This document shows positions 62,466 through 64,000 of a DNA stretch of 64,000 bases, one piece after another. Below the pieces are notes generated by a model. That model was given only the letters and a program-made list of their open reading frames with translations, was not told the DNA's origin and did not search any database. How positions within the stretch are numbered: the stretch's first letter is position 1; each line of letters begins with the position of its first letter. The position numbers and the translations under genes were made by a program. Location: positions 62,001-126,000 of the forward strand of contig NZ_JAGJBZ010000004.1 of the NCBI RefSeq assembly GCF_020010925.1, read 5' to 3'. This DNA comes from Streptomyces griseiscabiei (GTDB lineage: Bacteria; Actinomycetota; Actinomycetes; Streptomycetales; Streptomycetaceae).

Positions 62466-64000
62466 ATGCGAACCGACTCTTCTCCCGGCACCCTGCCGGC
62501 GCGGGAGCACCTCCCGGCCGGAAACGCCGGTACGCCTGTCCTGGACGTAGTGATCCCCGTCTACAACGAGGAGAAGGACCTCCAGCCGTGCGTGCTCAGA
62601 CTGCACGAGCACCTCGCGCGGACGTTCCCGTACGCCTTCCGCATCACGATCGCGGACAACGCGTCCACGGACACCACCCCGCAGGTGGCCGCGCGGCTGG
62701 AGGCGCGGCTCCCCGAGGTCAGGTCGTTCCGGCTGGAGCAGAAGGGGCGCGGACGGGCCCTCAGGACCGTGTGGTCCGCGTCCGACGCGCCGGTCCTCGC
62801 CTACATGGACGTGGACCTGTCGACCGATCTCAACGCCCTCCTCCCGCTGGTCGCGCCCCTGATCTCCGGTCACTCGGACCTGGCGATCGGCTCCCGGCTC
62901 GCCCGCTCCTCGCGGGTGGTGCGGGGCACCAAGCGGGAGTTCATCAGCCGCGCCTACAACCTGATCCTGCGCGGCTCGCTGCAGGCCCGGTTCTCGGACG
63001 CGCAGTGCGGGTTCAAGGCGATACGCCGGGACGTGGCCCAGGTGCTGCTGCCGCTCGTCGAGGACACCGGGTGGTTCTTCGACACCGAGATGCTGGTGCT
63101 GGCGGAGCGCGCCGGGCTCAGGATCCACGAGGTGCCCGTCGACTGGGTCGACGACCCCGACTCGACCGTCCACATCGTGAAGACGGCGACGGACGACCTC
63201 AAGGGTGTGTGGCGGGTCGGCAAGGCCCTCGCCACCGGGTCCCTGTCGCTGGACCGGCTCGCACGGCCGTTCGGGGACGACCCCCGCGACCGTGAGATCC
63301 AGGACGTACCGCGCGGCCTCGCCCGCCAGCTCCTCGGCTTCTGCGTGGTCGGCGGTCTCTCCACCCTCTTCTACCTGCTGCTCTACAGCGGCTTCCGGAC
63401 CTTCTCCGGGTCGCAGATCGCCAACGCGCTCGCGCTGCTGGTCTCGGCGGTCGCCAACACGGCCGCCAACCGGCGCCTGACCTTCGGCGTCCGGGGCCGG
63501 GGCGGGGTCATCAGGCACCAGGCGCAGGGCCTGGTGGTGTTCGGCATCGGTCTCGCCCTCACCAGCGGCTCGCTGGCCGCCCTGAACGCGGCCACCTCCG
63601 ACCCCGCGCACTCCACGGAACTGGCGGTCCTCATCGCCGCCAACCTCGCGGCGACGGTGCTGCGGTTCCTGCTCTTTCGCGCGTGGGTGTTCCCCGAGCG
63701 GCGTGACGGCCTGCCCGCCTCCGCCGAGGGCTCGACCGTCGTCGCCTCGCACCACCCCGTCCCGCACCACACCGCCTCGCCCGTGCACGCGGCCGTCGGG
63801 ACGGTACGTCCGGGACAGCCGGGACCGTACGGCCATCAGGACCGGTTCCAGCCCACGTACACCACGACCGGCGGTACGACGACCGGCGGTACGACGACCG
63901 GCAGCACCACGACCGGCAGTACCACGACCCAGTTCCGCGCCGGTGAAGCCGCGGACCGCACCTGGGGGGACGCGACCATGCGGATGCGGCCGGTGCGCCC
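62466..64000 (+). CDS. Glycosyltransferase family 2-GtrA fusion, C-terminus beyond window
   Basis: At least 511 residues with no stop before the window ends. The GT2 domain (about 25-260) has DVVIPVYNEEKDLQP, ADNASTDTTP and MDVDLSTDLNALLPLV (DxD metal motif). A GtrA-like membrane domain follows (about 280-405; LARQLLGFCVVGGLSTLFYL and others). These fusions transfer sugars from a lipid carrier at the membrane. The tail (about 455-490) is a Gly/Thr repeat TTTGGTTTGG... encoded by a tandem repeat. It starts 26 bp after the kinase stop, perhaps in the same operon. Confidence 0.88.
   Translation, partial: MRTDSSPGTLPAREHLPAGNAGTPVLDVVIPVYNEEKDLQPCVLRLHEHLARTFPYAFRITIADNASTDTTPQVAARLEARLPEVRSFRLEQKGRGRALRTVWSASDAPVLAYMDVDLSTDLNALLPLVAPLISGHSDLAIGSRLARSSRVVRGTKREFISRAYNLILRGSLQARFSDAQCGFKAIRRDVAQVLLPLVEDTGWFFDTEMLVLAERAGLRIHEVPVDWVDDPDSTVHIVKTATDDLKGVWRVGKALATGSLSLDRLARPFGDDPRDREIQDVPRGLARQLLGFCVVGGLSTLFYLLLYSGFRTFSGSQIANALALLVSAVANTAANRRLTFGVRGRGGVIRHQAQGLVVFGIGLALTSGSLAALNAATSDPAHSTELAVLIAANLAATVLRFLLFRAWVFPERRDGLPASAEGSTVVASHHPVPHHTASPVHAAVGTVRPGQPGPYGHQDRFQPTYTTTGGTTTGGTTTGSTTTGSTTTQFRAGEAADRTWGDATMRMRPVR

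Noticed and set aside
61617..63836. A 739-codon minus-strand frame opposite the kinase and glycosyltransferase
   Set aside because: It spans two clear plus-strand genes with conserved kinase and GT2 motifs and has none of its own.

Overview
The window is high-GC actinobacterial chromosome, almost certainly Streptomyces. Codon third positions are nearly all G/C, GTG and TTG starts are common, and it carries an SSI-type protease inhibitor, SigE-family sigma factor, prim-pol proteins, a Streptomyces-type parS palindrome and a pSAM2-like integrated element. Gene order from the copper cluster to the HtrA protease resembles the central chromosome of S. coelicolor, from memory only.

Layout. (1) 1-5375, minus strand: a copper-trafficking operon (membrane protein, YcnI/DUF1775, Sco, PCuAC chaperone, CopC-CopD fusion, and the first 46 codons of a probable Dyp-type peroxidase). 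(2) 5808-7706: anti-sigma-like ATPase and an alpha/beta hydrolase. (3) 7745-15938, minus strand: an FxSxx-COOH RiPP locus: precursor FxsA (65 aa ending FNSSV), radical-SAM/SPASM maturase FxsB with a HEFQH tail domain, TIR-like FxsC, and FxsT, a MinD-like + TIR-like + STAND NTPase + TPR protein. This is the most interesting system in the window. (4) 16594-31657: Tat-exported intradiol dioxygenase, CitG-like protein, aminopeptidase P, SpoIIE-type phosphatase, two prim-pol proteins, SEC-C protein, GDPD, HtrA/PDZ protease, tRNA-Ser(UGA) and small proteins. (5) 31816-37369: a ChsH2-ChsH1-Ltp2-like steroid/acyl side-chain module behind a palindromic operator, a SigE-family sigma factor, and a fatty acyl-CoA ligase behind a second palindrome. 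(6) 37393-43619: parS inside a convergent-gene hairpin, a 1.6-kaa PAS/pseudo-kinase/double-receiver protein, an SSI inhibitor and tRNA-Ser(GCU).

(7) 43819-56665: tRNA-Arg(ACG) is the attachment site for an 11-kb integrated element (int-xis-rep joined by 4-bp overlaps, a decayed spd gene, pseudo-kinase, XRE regulator, Nudix protein and a large HTH-HEAT-ATPase protein), bounded by a 44-bp direct repeat of the tRNA 3' half. Beyond it lies a second remnant with its own membrane protein and a broken integrase, closed by a third copy of the tRNA end. So two elements are stacked in one tRNA. No FtsK-type transfer gene is seen. (8) 56681-64000, core genome again: a secreted M23-like protein, a 73-aa tudor-like protein, DUF2797, an OmpR-type response regulator overlapping its histidine kinase, and a GT2-GtrA fusion that runs off the end.

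Limits: family calls come from reading motifs by eye, and no database search was run. Starts were chosen from ribosome-binding sites and family length, so several may be off by some codons.
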